This document shows positions 16,531 through 24,464 of a DNA stretch of 64,000 nucleotides, piece after piece (the first letter of the stretch is position 1; each line of letters starts with the position of its first letter). Source of the DNA: Acidobacteriota bacterium (GTDB lineage: Bacteria > Acidobacteriota > Thermoanaerobaculia > Gp7-AA8); contig JAJXWV010000084.1 of the NCBI GenBank assembly GCA_021781455.1, positions 62,001-126,000 of the forward strand, written 5' to 3'. The notes under the pieces are model-generated. The model was not told where the DNA came from and ran no database searches. It saw only the letters and a program-made list of their open reading frames with translations. Position numbers and translations under genes: made by a program.

Positions 16531-17702
16531 GCCGTACCTCCCGCGCTCGCGCGCGACATCGAGACCCTTCCCGGTGCCTGAGCGGCCGCAAGCAGCATCG
16601 ACCGCCGCTGCGCCTCAATCGGCGACAAGGGAAACCACGACTTCGGCGCGACCACACCACCCACCACGCGCCACTCGAGCGCGATCGCGTAGGCGATACC
16701 GCCAATCAACATCAGTGAGGTCAATCGTCCGCCGAGCGTGAGCACGATCGAGATCTTTGCGACGACCCCGTTGAGACGACCGGTGAGGATCGCGTTCTGC
16801 GAGCAATGCTCCATGAGCACCGCGGCGATCGCAGCCACCGGCGCAATCCACGCACGCGACTGCGGCCGTCGATACATCAGCCCGAACGAGACACCGAGGA
16901 CGATCAGTGCCGTGTGCACCAAGTGGCCACTCTGCGCCACCGTCCATCCGTAGACCACGCCCTTTCCTTCGCTTGGGAAAAGAAGCGAGAGCAGCGGATT
17001 CGCGGTGAGTGAAAAGCCTCCGCGCCCGAGCGCCGCGTCCTCGAAGAGACTGAAGCCCGCTCCGGTCCAGGCGCCGATCAACGTAAGGTCGAGCACGGAT
17101 GGTCGCGTCTCCGTGCGCCGCATCGCCATCCTGAGCACGATCGCAACAGGAAGAACCTTGAGAGCCTCCTCGGTGATCGGCACCCACACTGCCGTCGCGA
17201 GGATGCTCGACGTTCCGAGCTTCTCCACCAGCGGCGTGCCTACCAGTCGCGCCAGCGCCGTGATGCCGAGCAAACCGGTGAGTCCGACGCCGACGAGTGC
17301 ACGCCAGCCGATCGTGCGCACCGGGCCGGCGACGAATATCAACAGCCCGAGCGTCCAGAGCTGCGCGGCGAAATCCATCGCGAACGGATGCAATCCCGCC
17401 GCCTTCGTAATGCGCGGGAGCGACGCGAGCACCGTCAGCCCCGAGATCGCGAGCGCCACCGTCGACACGAGGGTCATCGTACGCATACGCGCGGCGGACG
17501 ATGCCGAGCGCGCGGCATACGACATCGCCACCTTGAGACCGATCCCGGCGCAGACGAGCACGATCAGCGTCGCCGGCCCATCCGGCAGCACGCCCGCGAA
17601 CCGCGCGAGCACCGCGCCGACCGACACCGCGACGATCGCGCCCCCGACGATCGCCAGCGTGCGATCGCCGCTCGCCGGCGATCGAGTGACCACGGCGCTC
17701 AT
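16527..17702 (-). CDS. PrsW family intramembrane metalloprotease
   Basis: 391 aa, mostly membrane helices (about eight to ten). The sequence has the PrsW/CPBP-type active-site features: WVPITEEALKVLPV (EExxK), GAGFSLFEDA in a later helix (FxxxE(D)) and SGHLVHTALIVLG with a likely metal-binding histidine. PrsW in Bacillus cleaves an anti-sigma factor in the membrane; many homologues are of unknown target. Its start overlaps the stop of the upstream lipoprotein (TGATG at 17700-17704), and its end overlaps the PDG-repeat gene, so all three are one translationally coupled operon. Two zinc-ribbon single-pass membrane proteins encoded on either side are possible substrates, again by inference. Confidence 0.75.
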   Translation of the reverse strand: MSAVVTRSPASGDRTLAIVGGAIVAVSVGAVLARFAGVLPDGPATLIVLVCAGIGLKVAMSYAARSASSAARMRTMTLVSTVALAISGLTVLASLPRITKAAGLHPFAMDFAAQLWTLGLLIFVAGPVRTIGWRALVGVGLTGLLGITALARLVGTPLVEKLGTSSILATAVWVPITEEALKVLPVAIVLRMAMRRTETRPSVLDLTLIGAWTGAGFSLFEDAALGRGGFSLTANPLLSLLFPSEGKGVVYGWTVAQSGHLVHTALIVLGVSFGLMYRRPQSRAWIAPVAAIAAVLMEHCSQNAILTGRLNGVVAKISIVLTLGGRLTSLMLIGGIAYAIALEWRVVGGVVAPKSWFPLSPIEAQRRSMLLAAAQAPGRVSMSRASAGGTA

Positions 17703-17947
17703 CAGAGGTTCCCGCCGATGGCCGTGTCACCGACAGATGCGGCGGCGGCCTGCGAAGCAGCGGACGCGGACTGCGCGGCAGCGCCCGGTTGTGTGGTGGA
17801 GCCGCCCTTTGAGCACGCAGCGAGTGCGCACGGCACGGCGAGCGAGGCGATGAGGGCAGGGACAAAGCGCGTTGTGGTGTGTATGACCTGGCTCTTCCTT
17901 GAAACGGAACGCGGGTGCAGCATCGCGTTGGGATGGCGGTTTGTCAT
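17702..17947 (-). CDS. Small hypothetical lipoprotein
   Basis: 81 aa. A long basic N-region (RHPNAMLHPRSVSRKSQ) leads into FVPALIASLAVPCALAACSK, with a lipobox (LAAC), then a Ser/Ala/Gln-rich tail that ends AAASVGDTAIGGNL. The ATG at 17947 follows GGAGAAGGA; an internal ATG 8 codons later is possible. There is no known domain; the mature part is only ~40 residues and may be a tether or pilot. The stop overlaps the PrsW start. The first 40 bp recur as a scrap at 15085-15124. Confidence 0.6.
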   Translation of the reverse strand: MTNRHPNAMLHPRSVSRKSQVIHTTTRFVPALIASLAVPCALAACSKGGSTTQPGAAAQSASAASQAAAASVGDTAIGGNL

Positions 17948-17956
17948 TCCTTCTCC

Positions 17957-18046
17957 CTACTTGCTCCGGCGTGACGCGTACGGAAGGTCGAACTTGCCGT
18001 CCGTGATCGCCGCGATCGCGTGGTCGTCGTTGCTCACGTACAGTCC
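17957..18046 (-). pseudogene. 3' fragment of a second copy of the lipoprotein at 15125-15703
   Basis: The minus strand reads VSNDDHAIAAITDGKFDLPY then ASRRSK and a stop, closely matching the end of the 15125-15703 protein (VSDEDHETAAITDGKFDLPY, ATRPGK). Upstream the similarity stops abruptly, and no start or signal is present. It is a left-over of a segmental duplication. Confidence 0.7.
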
Positions 18047-18104
18047 GCAGCCGTGGTTATGACGCGATGCACTTCCCGCACGGTCATGGCGTCGAGCTCC
18101 ATGA

Positions 18105-19790
18105 TCAGCCGCAACCCGGGTTGCAGGCCTTGAGCGTCAGCGTGTAATGCGCCTTGTTGCCTGCGGCCGGGCGATCTTGGACATCGTTCTTCTCGATCAC
18201 CATCGACTTGCCGGACTGCTTCACCGGATAGTCGAAGACGAAGTGTTGCAGCACGAAATGCGCGTTCTTGTAGGGCAGCGTGAAATGACCCCACACGGGG
18301 AGACCAAGGGTCAGCGGCGTCATCACCACGTAAACGGTGTGGGCGGTCGTGTATGTGTCGTTGAAATCCGAACGCGCGTCCTCGAGCTTGAAACTGATCC
18401 TGCCGTCGGCCAGCTGGCCGCTGACCGGAATGTCGAACGAGGTGGGCGAGGTCAGGTTGGACCAGCCGCGACCTTCCCAACTCACGTTAGGCGTCGCAAC
18501 CGGCGCGATGTCAATGGTCTTCACCGTGCCGCCGCGTATGAGCTTGGCACCGCTCGTGTGCCAGAAATTTTGGCGGTAGCCGAAGTGGGTGGCGGCGCCG
18601 ACGAACTGTCCGCTCAACGCGACGGCGCGGCCAGCGGCGTCCTTCGGGTAACGTAGGGTCAATTTGCCCGCGATCGAGACGCTGAATCCCCACCACTCTT
18701 CCTGTTTGTCGCTGGTGAGGAAGTGCGCAACCATCGTCGCGCTGAACGGCCCTTCGAATTTCTGACAGTACTGGCTGAACAGGTTCTGCTGTGCTTGCGT
18801 CGCGACGTCGACCACCATGCTGGCCAAGGTGGTCATCAAGCCAAACGGCCCCTCGACCACCGAGGTCACGGCGGGGCCGAGCTTGATCACCTCGGTAACC
18901 GCGAATTGCGTGTTCGCGCCGGTCTGATCCAGGCCCGGAATTTTCGATGCGATTCTCGGCGCCGCCAGATCATTGGCGAAGGCGTCGAAGATCTGCAATG
19001 GCATCGCGGCGAAGTTGAGCGCTCCCGACACCGCATTGAGGCGCTCGATCGTCTGGTCGATCGAGTCACAATGGCCCAGCTTCCTCGTGCTGTCGGCGAT
19101 TTCCTTGTCGAGCGCTTCCTTGTGTTGCCTGGCTTGCTCGTTCCAGATATCGAGCTTGTCATAGGTGGGTTGCAGCACCGGAGTCGTTTCCGGGTGCCGA
19201 GCCTGCAGGTCCGCGAATAACGCCAGCGCCTTGCTCAGATATGCCGACTGCTGTGGCACTTGCTGCATTCTTGTCGCAAGCGAGTCGAGCTTGCTTTGGG
19301 TCTGCGTCCTGGCCGGCGAATCCGGAATGCTGTCGACTGCGCGCTTGATGTCGTCCGTCAGCCTGACGATGTCGGTCGCGAGAGCCTTCTGGTTGGTGAT
19401 GATGTCCTGGCTTGTTTGCGCGACTTGGCGAACGATGAACGTCGCCTGAGCCGGGTTCCCCTTGGGCCCGAGTCGCGCGCTGACGGCATAGCTTCCCGGA
19501 AGCCTGGTCTGCCTGAAGTGGAGCGAGTATTGACCGGCGGTACTGGGCATCGCGTTCAGCGTGACCCTCGCGCCGGCCGGTGGCGCGACGGTGATGATCA
19601 CAGGAGCTCCGGGTTGCGAATAGCCAAGGCCGGAAAGCGTGACGGCGCCGTTGACCGATATCGTTCGCGGCGAGACCTCCAGCGTTACGCTCGGCCCGCT
19701 GGTATCCTGGGCGAAAGCGGGCAGAGCGATGGCGAGTATCAGGATGCAACCGAGCGAGCACGACGTGGCCATGAACCGATATTTGCTCAT
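18105..19790 (-). CDS. Hypothetical secreted protein with Ig-like N-domain and helical region
   Basis: 561 aa, not recognised. A signal peptide (MSKYRFMATSCSLGCILILA..PAFA) is followed by an Ig/Big-like beta domain, residues ~30-120 (VTLEVSPRTISVNGAVTLSG, AGQYSLHFRQTRLPGSYAV). A helical, partly coiled-coil region (~125-270: DIVRLTDDIKRAVDSI, ARQHKEALDKEI) comes next, then a mixed domain to the end (CNPGCG). It should be periplasmic or exported. Its start overlaps the stop of the upstream zinc-ribbon gene by 4 bp (ATGA, 19787-19790), indicating a two-gene operon and a shared role. Confidence 0.65.
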   Translation of the reverse strand: MSKYRFMATSCSLGCILILAIALPAFAQDTSGPSVTLEVSPRTISVNGAVTLSGLGYSQPGAPVIITVAPPAGARVTLNAMPSTAGQYSLHFRQTRLPGSYAVSARLGPKGNPAQATFIVRQVAQTSQDIITNQKALATDIVRLTDDIKRAVDSIPDSPARTQTQSKLDSLATRMQQVPQQSAYLSKALALFADLQARHPETTPVLQPTYDKLDIWNEQARQHKEALDKEIADSTRKLGHCDSIDQTIERLNAVSGALNFAAMPLQIFDAFANDLAAPRIASKIPGLDQTGANTQFAVTEVIKLGPAVTSVVEGPFGLMTTLASMVVDVATQAQQNLFSQYCQKFEGPFSATMVAHFLTSDKQEEWWGFSVSIAGKLTLRYPKDAAGRAVALSGQFVGAATHFGYRQNFWHTSGAKLIRGGTVKTIDIAPVATPNVSWEGRGWSNLTSPTSFDIPVSGQLADGRISFKLEDARSDFNDTYTTAHTVYVVMTPLTLGLPVWGHFTLPYKNAHFVLQHFVFDYPVKQSGKSMVIEKNDVQDRPAAGNKAHYTLTLKACNPGCG

Positions 19791-20998
19791 GGCTTGGCCG
19801 CCTTCTTACTCAACACCACCGCGGTCTCGCCGGTCTTCTTGTCGATGAGGACCATCACGCTGCGCGTGTCCTTCGTGCCATCGGGAGGCAGGAAGAGAGT
19901 CAGGTGCGCGGCGCGGGCCTTCGCCACCCCGGGCAACGCCTGCTGCTGCTGCCCGCCCGACAACGCCTTGAGCATGCCGGCCAGGGGTGAATCCGGCGAC
20001 GCCGACGTGCTGGCCTGTTTCGCAGCCTTGTCCGTTTCTTCCGCGGAAGGCAGCGCCATCGCCGTCCAGTTTGCCGGCAGATGGGCCCGGTACCACGCGG
20101 CCACCCTGTCGGGATCGTCCCTGGTGAGGATCGTTGCGACGGTGGAGTTGCTGTCCGAGACGCCGCCGCCGGGAGGCACGACGATCGCGCTCGCGACCCT
20201 GTCCTCGTTTGGATAGCGCGGCAGCCCGCTTCTGTCGTAACTGAGATCGCGCGCGCCGACCACGCGGTCGCCCGGTGCATCCGGCTTGATCGGCAGGTCG
20301 GGATCGCCGGGACCGAGCTGCGACGATGCACCTGAGCCGGCCGGTACGGGCGCGGTGCCGGTGCTACCGGCGGACGCGGTCGCGATTTCCGGCTGGCTCT
20401 GGACTGCGCCGGGCTGCATCGTGCCGCTGCCGCCGCCGCCCCCGTCGTCGATCTGGCCGCCGCCGCCGTTGACCGTTGCCGCAGTGCCCTTCGAGACGGT
20501 CTTGCCACTGGCATCGTTCAGTCCACCGCTCGCGAGATCGCCGCTGCCCGTGCCTCCGCCTCCCAGCGATGCCGGGGCGCCGCTGCCGTTCACATTCGCG
20601 CCTGTGCCGCTGACGCTGCCATCGCCGCCGCCTTTGGCGCCGAGCTTGACGGGGCTGCCCGTGCCCGGGGTCTTCTCGAGGCCCGTGCCGCCTCCAGCGG
20701 CGGGTCCGGTCCCGGGGTCGGGTTCGGCGGCAAGGCCCGCCTGGGAACACGGCGTGACGGGATGATGACGTGACCTCCAAGACGCCAGCAGGAAGCCAAG
20801 GACGAAAGCCACGGTGACGGCGATCAGCCAGGCCATCGTTCGTTTACGACCTCCACCCGCCGCTGCCGCTGGTGACTGGGATGCAGGCTGCTGTGCCTGC
20901 TGCGCGGCGGGTTGTGCCTGTTGCACGTTCGCGCCACAGCCGGGGCAGAACGCTCCTCCACTCAACGGTGATCCACAGGAACTGCAGAAGCTTGCCAT
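19787..20998 (-). CDS. Zinc-ribbon membrane protein with Gly/Ser-rich and extracytoplasmic domains
   Basis: 403 aa, unknown function. The N-terminal zinc ribbon CSSCGSPLSGGAFCPGCG is identical to that of the gene at 13936-14874. It is followed by a Gln/Ala linker, a basic GGRKRT and one membrane helix (MAWLIAVTVAFVLGFLLASW, ~55-74). Residues ~80-190 are low-complexity Gly/Ser/Thr. From ~230 there is a globular part (GARDLSYDRSGLPRYPNEDR, RDDPDRVAAWYRAHLPANW, TLFLPPDGTKDTRSVMVLID) that would lie outside the membrane. It is the first gene of an operon with the secreted protein at 18105. It shares its 5' end and upstream module with its distant partner gene, so the two are probably expressed together. 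Confidence 0.72.
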   Translation of the reverse strand: MASFCSSCGSPLSGGAFCPGCGANVQQAQPAAQQAQQPASQSPAAAAGGGRKRTMAWLIAVTVAFVLGFLLASWRSRHHPVTPCSQAGLAAEPDPGTGPAAGGGTGLEKTPGTGSPVKLGAKGGGDGSVSGTGANVNGSGAPASLGGGGTGSGDLASGGLNDASGKTVSKGTAATVNGGGGQIDDGGGGGSGTMQPGAVQSQPEIATASAGSTGTAPVPAGSGASSQLGPGDPDLPIKPDAPGDRVVGARDLSYDRSGLPRYPNEDRVASAIVVPPGGGVSDSNSTVATILTRDDPDRVAAWYRAHLPANWTAMALPSAEETDKAAKQASTSASPDSPLAGMLKALSGGQQQQALPGVAKARAAHLTLFLPPDGTKDTRSVMVLIDKKTGETAVVLSKKAAKP

Positions 20999-21044
20999 GC
21001 GCGATCCGCCTTATCGATTGATGAGCGCCAATGTCGGCATCCCT

Positions 21045-21133
21045 GCGCGGGCGGTCAATGAAACAGCGCCTTAAGCGTGGACTAACCGCGAAGTGTCAAT
21101 TGCACAGCAGGTTGTGGAGGCTCCTTAACTGTC
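21045..21133 (-). promoter_or_regulatory. Shared upstream module, copy 2 (of zinc-ribbon gene at 19787)
   Basis: Nearly identical to 14924-15012. On the plus strand it carries CCTTAAGCGTGGACTAACC, GTGTCAATTGCACAGCAGGT and CCTTAACTGTC; on the minus strand the TTGACA box is retained. The match continues into the first ~27 codons of the gene. Confidence 0.55.
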
Positions 21134-21194
21134 GAGGGGAAGGGCAGCGCCGTTGAACGTCAGCGTGGAAAGGCGGCGGTTCGGCGAGATCCCG

Positions 21195-21617
21195 CTATTT
21201 GCCCGTATAGGGTCCGAATTTCTTCGCATCCCACACCAGGCCGATGTTGGTGCCCGGCGAGAAGCGATTGCCCGGCTCGACATCCACGGTCGCGCCATTG
21301 TGCGTGTAGAAGATATGTGCGCCGTCCGGGGTGGTGTGTTCCCCATTCTGATCACGCAGGTTCTTGCGATACCAGACGCACACCACATTGACGGAATCCT
21401 TCGTTGTGATGACCACCGCGCCTGCGCTCTGCTTGTCGATGTGAGTCACGTGGGCTGTGTAGAAAGGCACGGGAGGTGCGGCGTTCGCACGACCCGCAAA
21501 GGCTGTGGTGCAGGCGGCAGCGATGACGAACGCGACAGCCAGTGACGTACGATTTTTGGGTCTGCTCCTGGCGATCTTTCGTGAGCGGATAGTGTTTCGA
21601 GTCTCGAATCGATTCAT
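21195..21617 (-). CDS. Hypothetical secreted protein
   Basis: 140 aa, not recognised. A basic N-region (MNRFETRNTIRSRKIARSRP) and hydrophobic segment TSLAVAFVIAAACTTAFAG end in a likely AxA cleavage site (RANA|APP). The mature ~95 residues contain VVITTKDSVNVVCVWYRKN and end LVWDAKKFGPYTGK; the strands suggest a small beta fold, perhaps binding a ligand or another protein. I chose 21617 because of GAGGAG six bases before it. An ATG at 21713, also with a GAGGA site and positioned like the starts of the other two module-bearing genes, would add 32 residues. It has its own copy of the upstream module. Confidence 0.65.
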   Translation of the reverse strand: MNRFETRNTIRSRKIARSRPKNRTSLAVAFVIAAACTTAFAGRANAAPPVPFYTAHVTHIDKQSAGAVVITTKDSVNVVCVWYRKNLRDQNGEHTTPDGAHIFYTHNGATVDVEPGNRFSPGTNIGLVWDAKKFGPYTGK

Positions 21618-21748
21618 CTCCAACTCCTCAATGTCAGCCGGGCGTTCGCGATCCCGAGTCGTTGCGATTGCATCGACTCGGACCAGGAATGCGACCTTTG
21701 CCCGAGTCGGCATCGTTGTTCCTCACTGACTCGGCCAATCTGAGCAAC

Positions 21749-21840
21749 GCGGCGCGCGGGGTCAAGGAAACAGAGCTTTAAGTCTGGACTAACAGCGAAG
21801 TGCCCGCCGCACAGCAGGTTGTCGTCGCTCCTTAACTGGC
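21749..21840 (-). promoter_or_regulatory. Shared upstream module, copy 3 (of secreted gene at 21195)
   Basis: Diverged copy of the modules at 14924 and 21045. TTTAAGTCTGGACTAACAGC, GAAGTG, GCACAGCAGGTTGT and CCTTAACTGG are kept in order and spacing, while the intervening bases differ. Conservation of only these words points to them as the functional parts. Confidence 0.5.
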
Positions 21841-22071
21841 AATGGAGGTGGGTTGTGCGGCCGCGCTCGGCAGCGACGAGCGCCGGACGAGTTGGAGGCG
21901 AGCCGATAACAGCCACTCACGCGGGTGGTTCAACGCGAGGAGTTCATGCGCGAAGACCCGTTCATCCTCAATGGAGTGGTGGCGAAGTCGACGGTCCGTG
22001 AGTGGAACGAGGTCCTCGCGTAAACTGGTGTGGGACGGGCCGGGGTGAGGGGTCTTGTTCTGGTTCAAAAG

Positions 22072-22125
22072 GAGGCCCCTCATCCGCCTTCGGCACCTTC
22101 TCCCCGCTGCGGCGGGGAGAAGGGC
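22072..22125. repeat. Repeat family C, copy 2
   Basis: CCCCTCATCCGCCTTCGGCA is followed by a CTTCTCCCCGCTGCGGCGGG hairpin. The inverse arrangement is at 60264-60400. The 800-bp gap between the secreted gene and cspA holds the module, this repeat and a family B hairpin, but no gene that I can support. Confidence 0.65.
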
Positions 22126-22210
22126 AACGAACGCCAGAGTCCGCATAGACCGCCCTCGCTGCCGTAGAGGCGGAGCTGGGCCGGTTGGAAGAGCGAATGT
22201 CCTCCCCGCA

Positions 22211-22290
22211 GGGACGCGCAGCAGCGCGTCCGCAACTTTCGTCTTCTCCGCCACGCCCCAGGAGCTGCGGACGCGCTGCTGCGCGTCCCT
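22211..22290. repeat. Repeat family B, copy 2
   Basis: GGGACGCGCAGCAGCGCGTC and its inverse GACGCGCTGCTGCGCGTCCC, separated by ~37 bp, 125 bp before the cold-shock gene. Confidence 0.85.
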
Positions 22291-22414
22291 GCGGGTCATT
22301 TCACGGGCGCGGAATTCGCAGTGCCGATGACGCGTTGTCCGCAGCATCAGTGATTTGCCAGCTCGAGACGCCACACGTTTGGATCTCCGAAGGCAGCACG
22401 GAAAGGAGATTCAA

Positions 22415-22618
22415 ATGAGAACATCTGGAAACGTGAAGTGGTTTAACGACGCCAAGGGCTTCGGCTTCATCACGACCGAGAACGGCGAAGACGTCTTCGT
22501 TCACTACTCGGCCATTCAGGGTGGCGGCTTCCGCTCGCTTCCCGAAGGCGCGGCCGTCGAGCTCGATGTCGTCCAGGGCCCCAAGGGCCTGCAGGCGGCA
22601 AACGTCACAACGGTCTGA
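22415..22618 (+). CDS. Cold-shock-domain protein (CspA family)
   Basis: 67 aa, one cold-shock OB-fold. RNP1 (KGFGFIT) and RNP2 (VFVHYSAI) are intact, with the leading [11 protein letters not shown] typical of CspA proteins. Such proteins bind single-stranded RNA and DNA and act as RNA chaperones. The ATG at 22415 is preceded by GGAAAGGAG with 6-nt spacing. It is a single gene ending in a clear terminator. A long untranslated leader is possible, as in many csp genes, but no known thermosensor fold was identified. Confidence 0.96.
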   Translation: MRTSGNVKWFNDAKGFGFITTENGEDVFVHYSAIQGGGFRSLPEGAAVELDVVQGPKGLQAANVTTV

Positions 22619-22643
22619 GCTAACAGCTCAATCCTTCCAAATC

Positions 22644-22667
22644 GGGCAGGAGCAATCCTGCCCTTTT
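22644..22667 (+). terminator. Rho-independent terminator of the cold-shock gene
   Basis: An 8-bp stem GGGCAGGA/TCCTGCCC with a GCAA loop is followed by TTTT, 25 bp after the stop codon. Confidence 0.85.
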
Positions 22668-22768
22668 CGTGTTGTCCTGGACCGGCCCTGGCCGACCGAC
22701 GATATGCGTCGGCGGTCACGCACGGCCGGGGACGGGATCGTGATCAAATGTTCTAGTGGAGGTGTCGA

Positions 22769-22945
22769 TTGGGCAGACCACAAGTATCAGTCGTGAAGCG
22801 ACAGCGGGAACAGCTCAAGCGGGAACGGCAGGCTGAAAAGGCCGCCAGGCGAGCTCAGCGCAAGGTTGACAAGGCCCAGGGCATCGACAGTGACATCGAT
22901 GAGGTCGTCGTTACCGAGACTCCAGTCGAGGACACGCACGAGTGA
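22769..22945 (+). CDS. Small basic/acidic hypothetical protein (TTG start)
   Basis: 58 aa. The product begins MGRPQVSVVKRQREQLKRER, continues as a Lys/Arg/Gln/Ala-rich helix (RQAEKAARRAQRKVDKAQ) and ends with an acidic tail (DSDIDEVVVTETPVEDTHE). It starts at TTG 22769, with GTGGAGG and 6-nt spacing upstream. The charge pattern and the good ribosome site support a real gene. I recall similar MGRP..KRQRE small proteins in other bacteria, but not their function. The helix could bind RNA or ribosomes, which is a guess. Confidence 0.6.
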   Translation: MGRPQVSVVKRQREQLKRERQAEKAARRAQRKVDKAQGIDSDIDEVVVTETPVEDTHE

Positions 22946-23029
22946 CCGTACCGAGTGCCTGAGTCCTGAGTGCTGAGTCCTGCGGCGGTCCTGCCCCCTC
23001 AGTACTCGGCATTCGGTCCTCGGCACCCC

Positions 23030-24328
23030 TCACTGCAGCGACACCCGGTCGGTGTCTTCGTCATACGCGAAGAGGTTCCCGAAGCGCGCCCAGCGCACCA
23101 TGGTGTCAAAGATGCTTTCGTACTTCTCCTGAGGCATCATCGCGGTGATCCGCTCGTGGACGACCTCGGCGTCGACCTCGCCCTCCTCGCTGCGCAGCAG
23201 GTCGTAGATCTCGCGGAAGAAACGCAGCTTCAGCAGCTGCTCGCGCCAGATCATCTTGCGCTCGTCCGTGTCGGCTCGCACGAACCGCCGCCCTAACGGA
23301 GCGAGCACGACATCCTGCTGAGGCGTTTCGACGAAGCTCAGCATTTCCGCGGCCTTCACCGTCGAGATCATGGTTCCGAATTCCTGGTCCGTGGCCGCGG
23401 CGATCTCGAAGATCTCGTCCATGCCGTTGTGTGCGTCGAGGTATTCGAGAAGGCCGGTGATCGCCGACGTCGTCGCGTGCGGCAGCGGCTCGACCATGCC
23501 CGGCCGCCGCGTCGTCGTGACCGGCACATCGGGAAGCTCGCTCCCGGTGATGATCTCGTGCAGGTAGTCGACGAGCTGCTCGGACTCGCGAGAGCGGTAG
23601 TCGCGTGGGCGTGCGATCGTGTTCTGGACGACCGTCCGCACGCGGCCGGGATGGCTGCTCAGCACGATGATGCGGTCGGCCATGTACACGACTTCCTTGA
23701 TGTCGTGGCTGACCATGAGAACCGAGGAGGGGTTCTGGTCCTGGGGCTGCCAGAGGTCGATCACCTCGGCCCGAAGCCCCTCGGCCGTCAGCGCGTCAAC
23801 GTGGCTGAAGGGCTCGTCCATGAACAGGATCTCGGGATTGACCGAGAGCGCGCGCGCGATGCCGAGCCGCTGCTTCATCCCGCCGGAAAGCTCGCGGGGG
23901 TAGGCCTCTTCGAACCCCGCCAGACCGACCGTGCGGATGGACTTCTCGGTCCGCTCGCGGATTTCTTCGGGCGCCAGCCCCGCCGCCTGCAGGACGACGT
24001 TCACGTTTTCCGTGACGGTCATCCATGGATAGAGGGCGAAGCTCTGGAAGACGATGCCCACGCCTGGCGTCAGACCGTGGACCCGTTGTCCTCGATAGAG
24101 CACTTCGCCTTCGGTCGGCTTGATCAGCCCCGCCAGGATGCGAAGGATCGTCGACTTGCCGCTGCCGGAAGGACCGAGGAGCGCCACCACTTCGGACGGT
24201 TTCACGGCCACGCTGACGTCCTCGAGCACGCGCAGCTTCGAGCCATTCGGCATGGTGAAATCGTGGGAGATGTTCCGCGCCTCGCAGAGCGTCTCGGTCG
24301 TGGTTTCCGTTGTGTTGGCGATGGTCAC
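23030..24328 (-). CDS. ABC transporter ATPase, nitrate/sulfonate/taurine type, with AAA-associated C-terminal domain
   Basis: 432 aa. The first ~260 residues are an ABC ATPase: Walker [11 protein letters not shown]-loop FQSFALYPW, signature LSGGMKQR, Walker B ILFMDEP and H-loop VSHD. The extra ~170 residues (from about [20 protein letters not shown]) match the winged-helix-like 'AAA-associated' domain that some SsuB/NrtD-type ATPases carry, thought to regulate activity. It powers import through the permease encoded just downstream. No substrate-binding protein is adjacent, so the substrate (nitrate, sulfonate, bicarbonate or other) is undetermined. A family B hairpin separates it from the permease gene. 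Confidence 0.9.
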   Translation of the reverse strand: MTIANTTETTTETLCEARNISHDFTMPNGSKLRVLEDVSVAVKPSEVVALLGPSGSGKSTILRILAGLIKPTEGEVLYRGQRVHGLTPGVGIVFQSFALYPWMTVTENVNVVLQAAGLAPEEIRERTEKSIRTVGLAGFEEAYPRELSGGMKQRLGIARALSVNPEILFMDEPFSHVDALTAEGLRAEVIDLWQPQDQNPSSVLMVSHDIKEVVYMADRIIVLSSHPGRVRTVVQNTIARPRDYRSRESEQLVDYLHEIITGSELPDVPVTTTRRPGMVEPLPHATTSAITGLLEYLDAHNGMDEIFEIAAATDQEFGTMISTVKAAEMLSFVETPQQDVVLAPLGRRFVRADTDERKMIWREQLLKLRFFREIYDLLRSEEGEVDAEVVHERITAMMPQEKYESIFDTMVRWARFGNLFAYDEDTDRVSLQ

Positions 24329-24362
24329 GTTGCCTCCGGAATGAGATCGCTGGTCGCAGGTA

Positions 24363-24440
24363 GGGACGCGCAGCAGCGCGTCCGCAGCTCTCGTGCCTTC
24401 GTCACGGCGGGAGTTGCGGACGCGCTGCTGCGCGTCCCTA
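24363..24440. repeat. Repeat family B, copy 3
   Basis: AGGGACGCGCAGCAGCGCGT and GACGCGCTGCTGCGCGTCCC flank a CTCTCGTGCCTTCGTCACGG spacer. It lies inside the ABC transporter operon, between ATPase and permease. Confidence 0.85.
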
Positions 24441-24464
24441 CGCCCTGTCTTCTGCGCTCTCTTC

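Noticed and set aside
14874-20998. The two zinc-ribbon proteins as full paralogues
   Set aside because: Only the first ~27 codons and the upstream DNA match. The membrane helix and outer domains differ, so they are not full-length duplicates.
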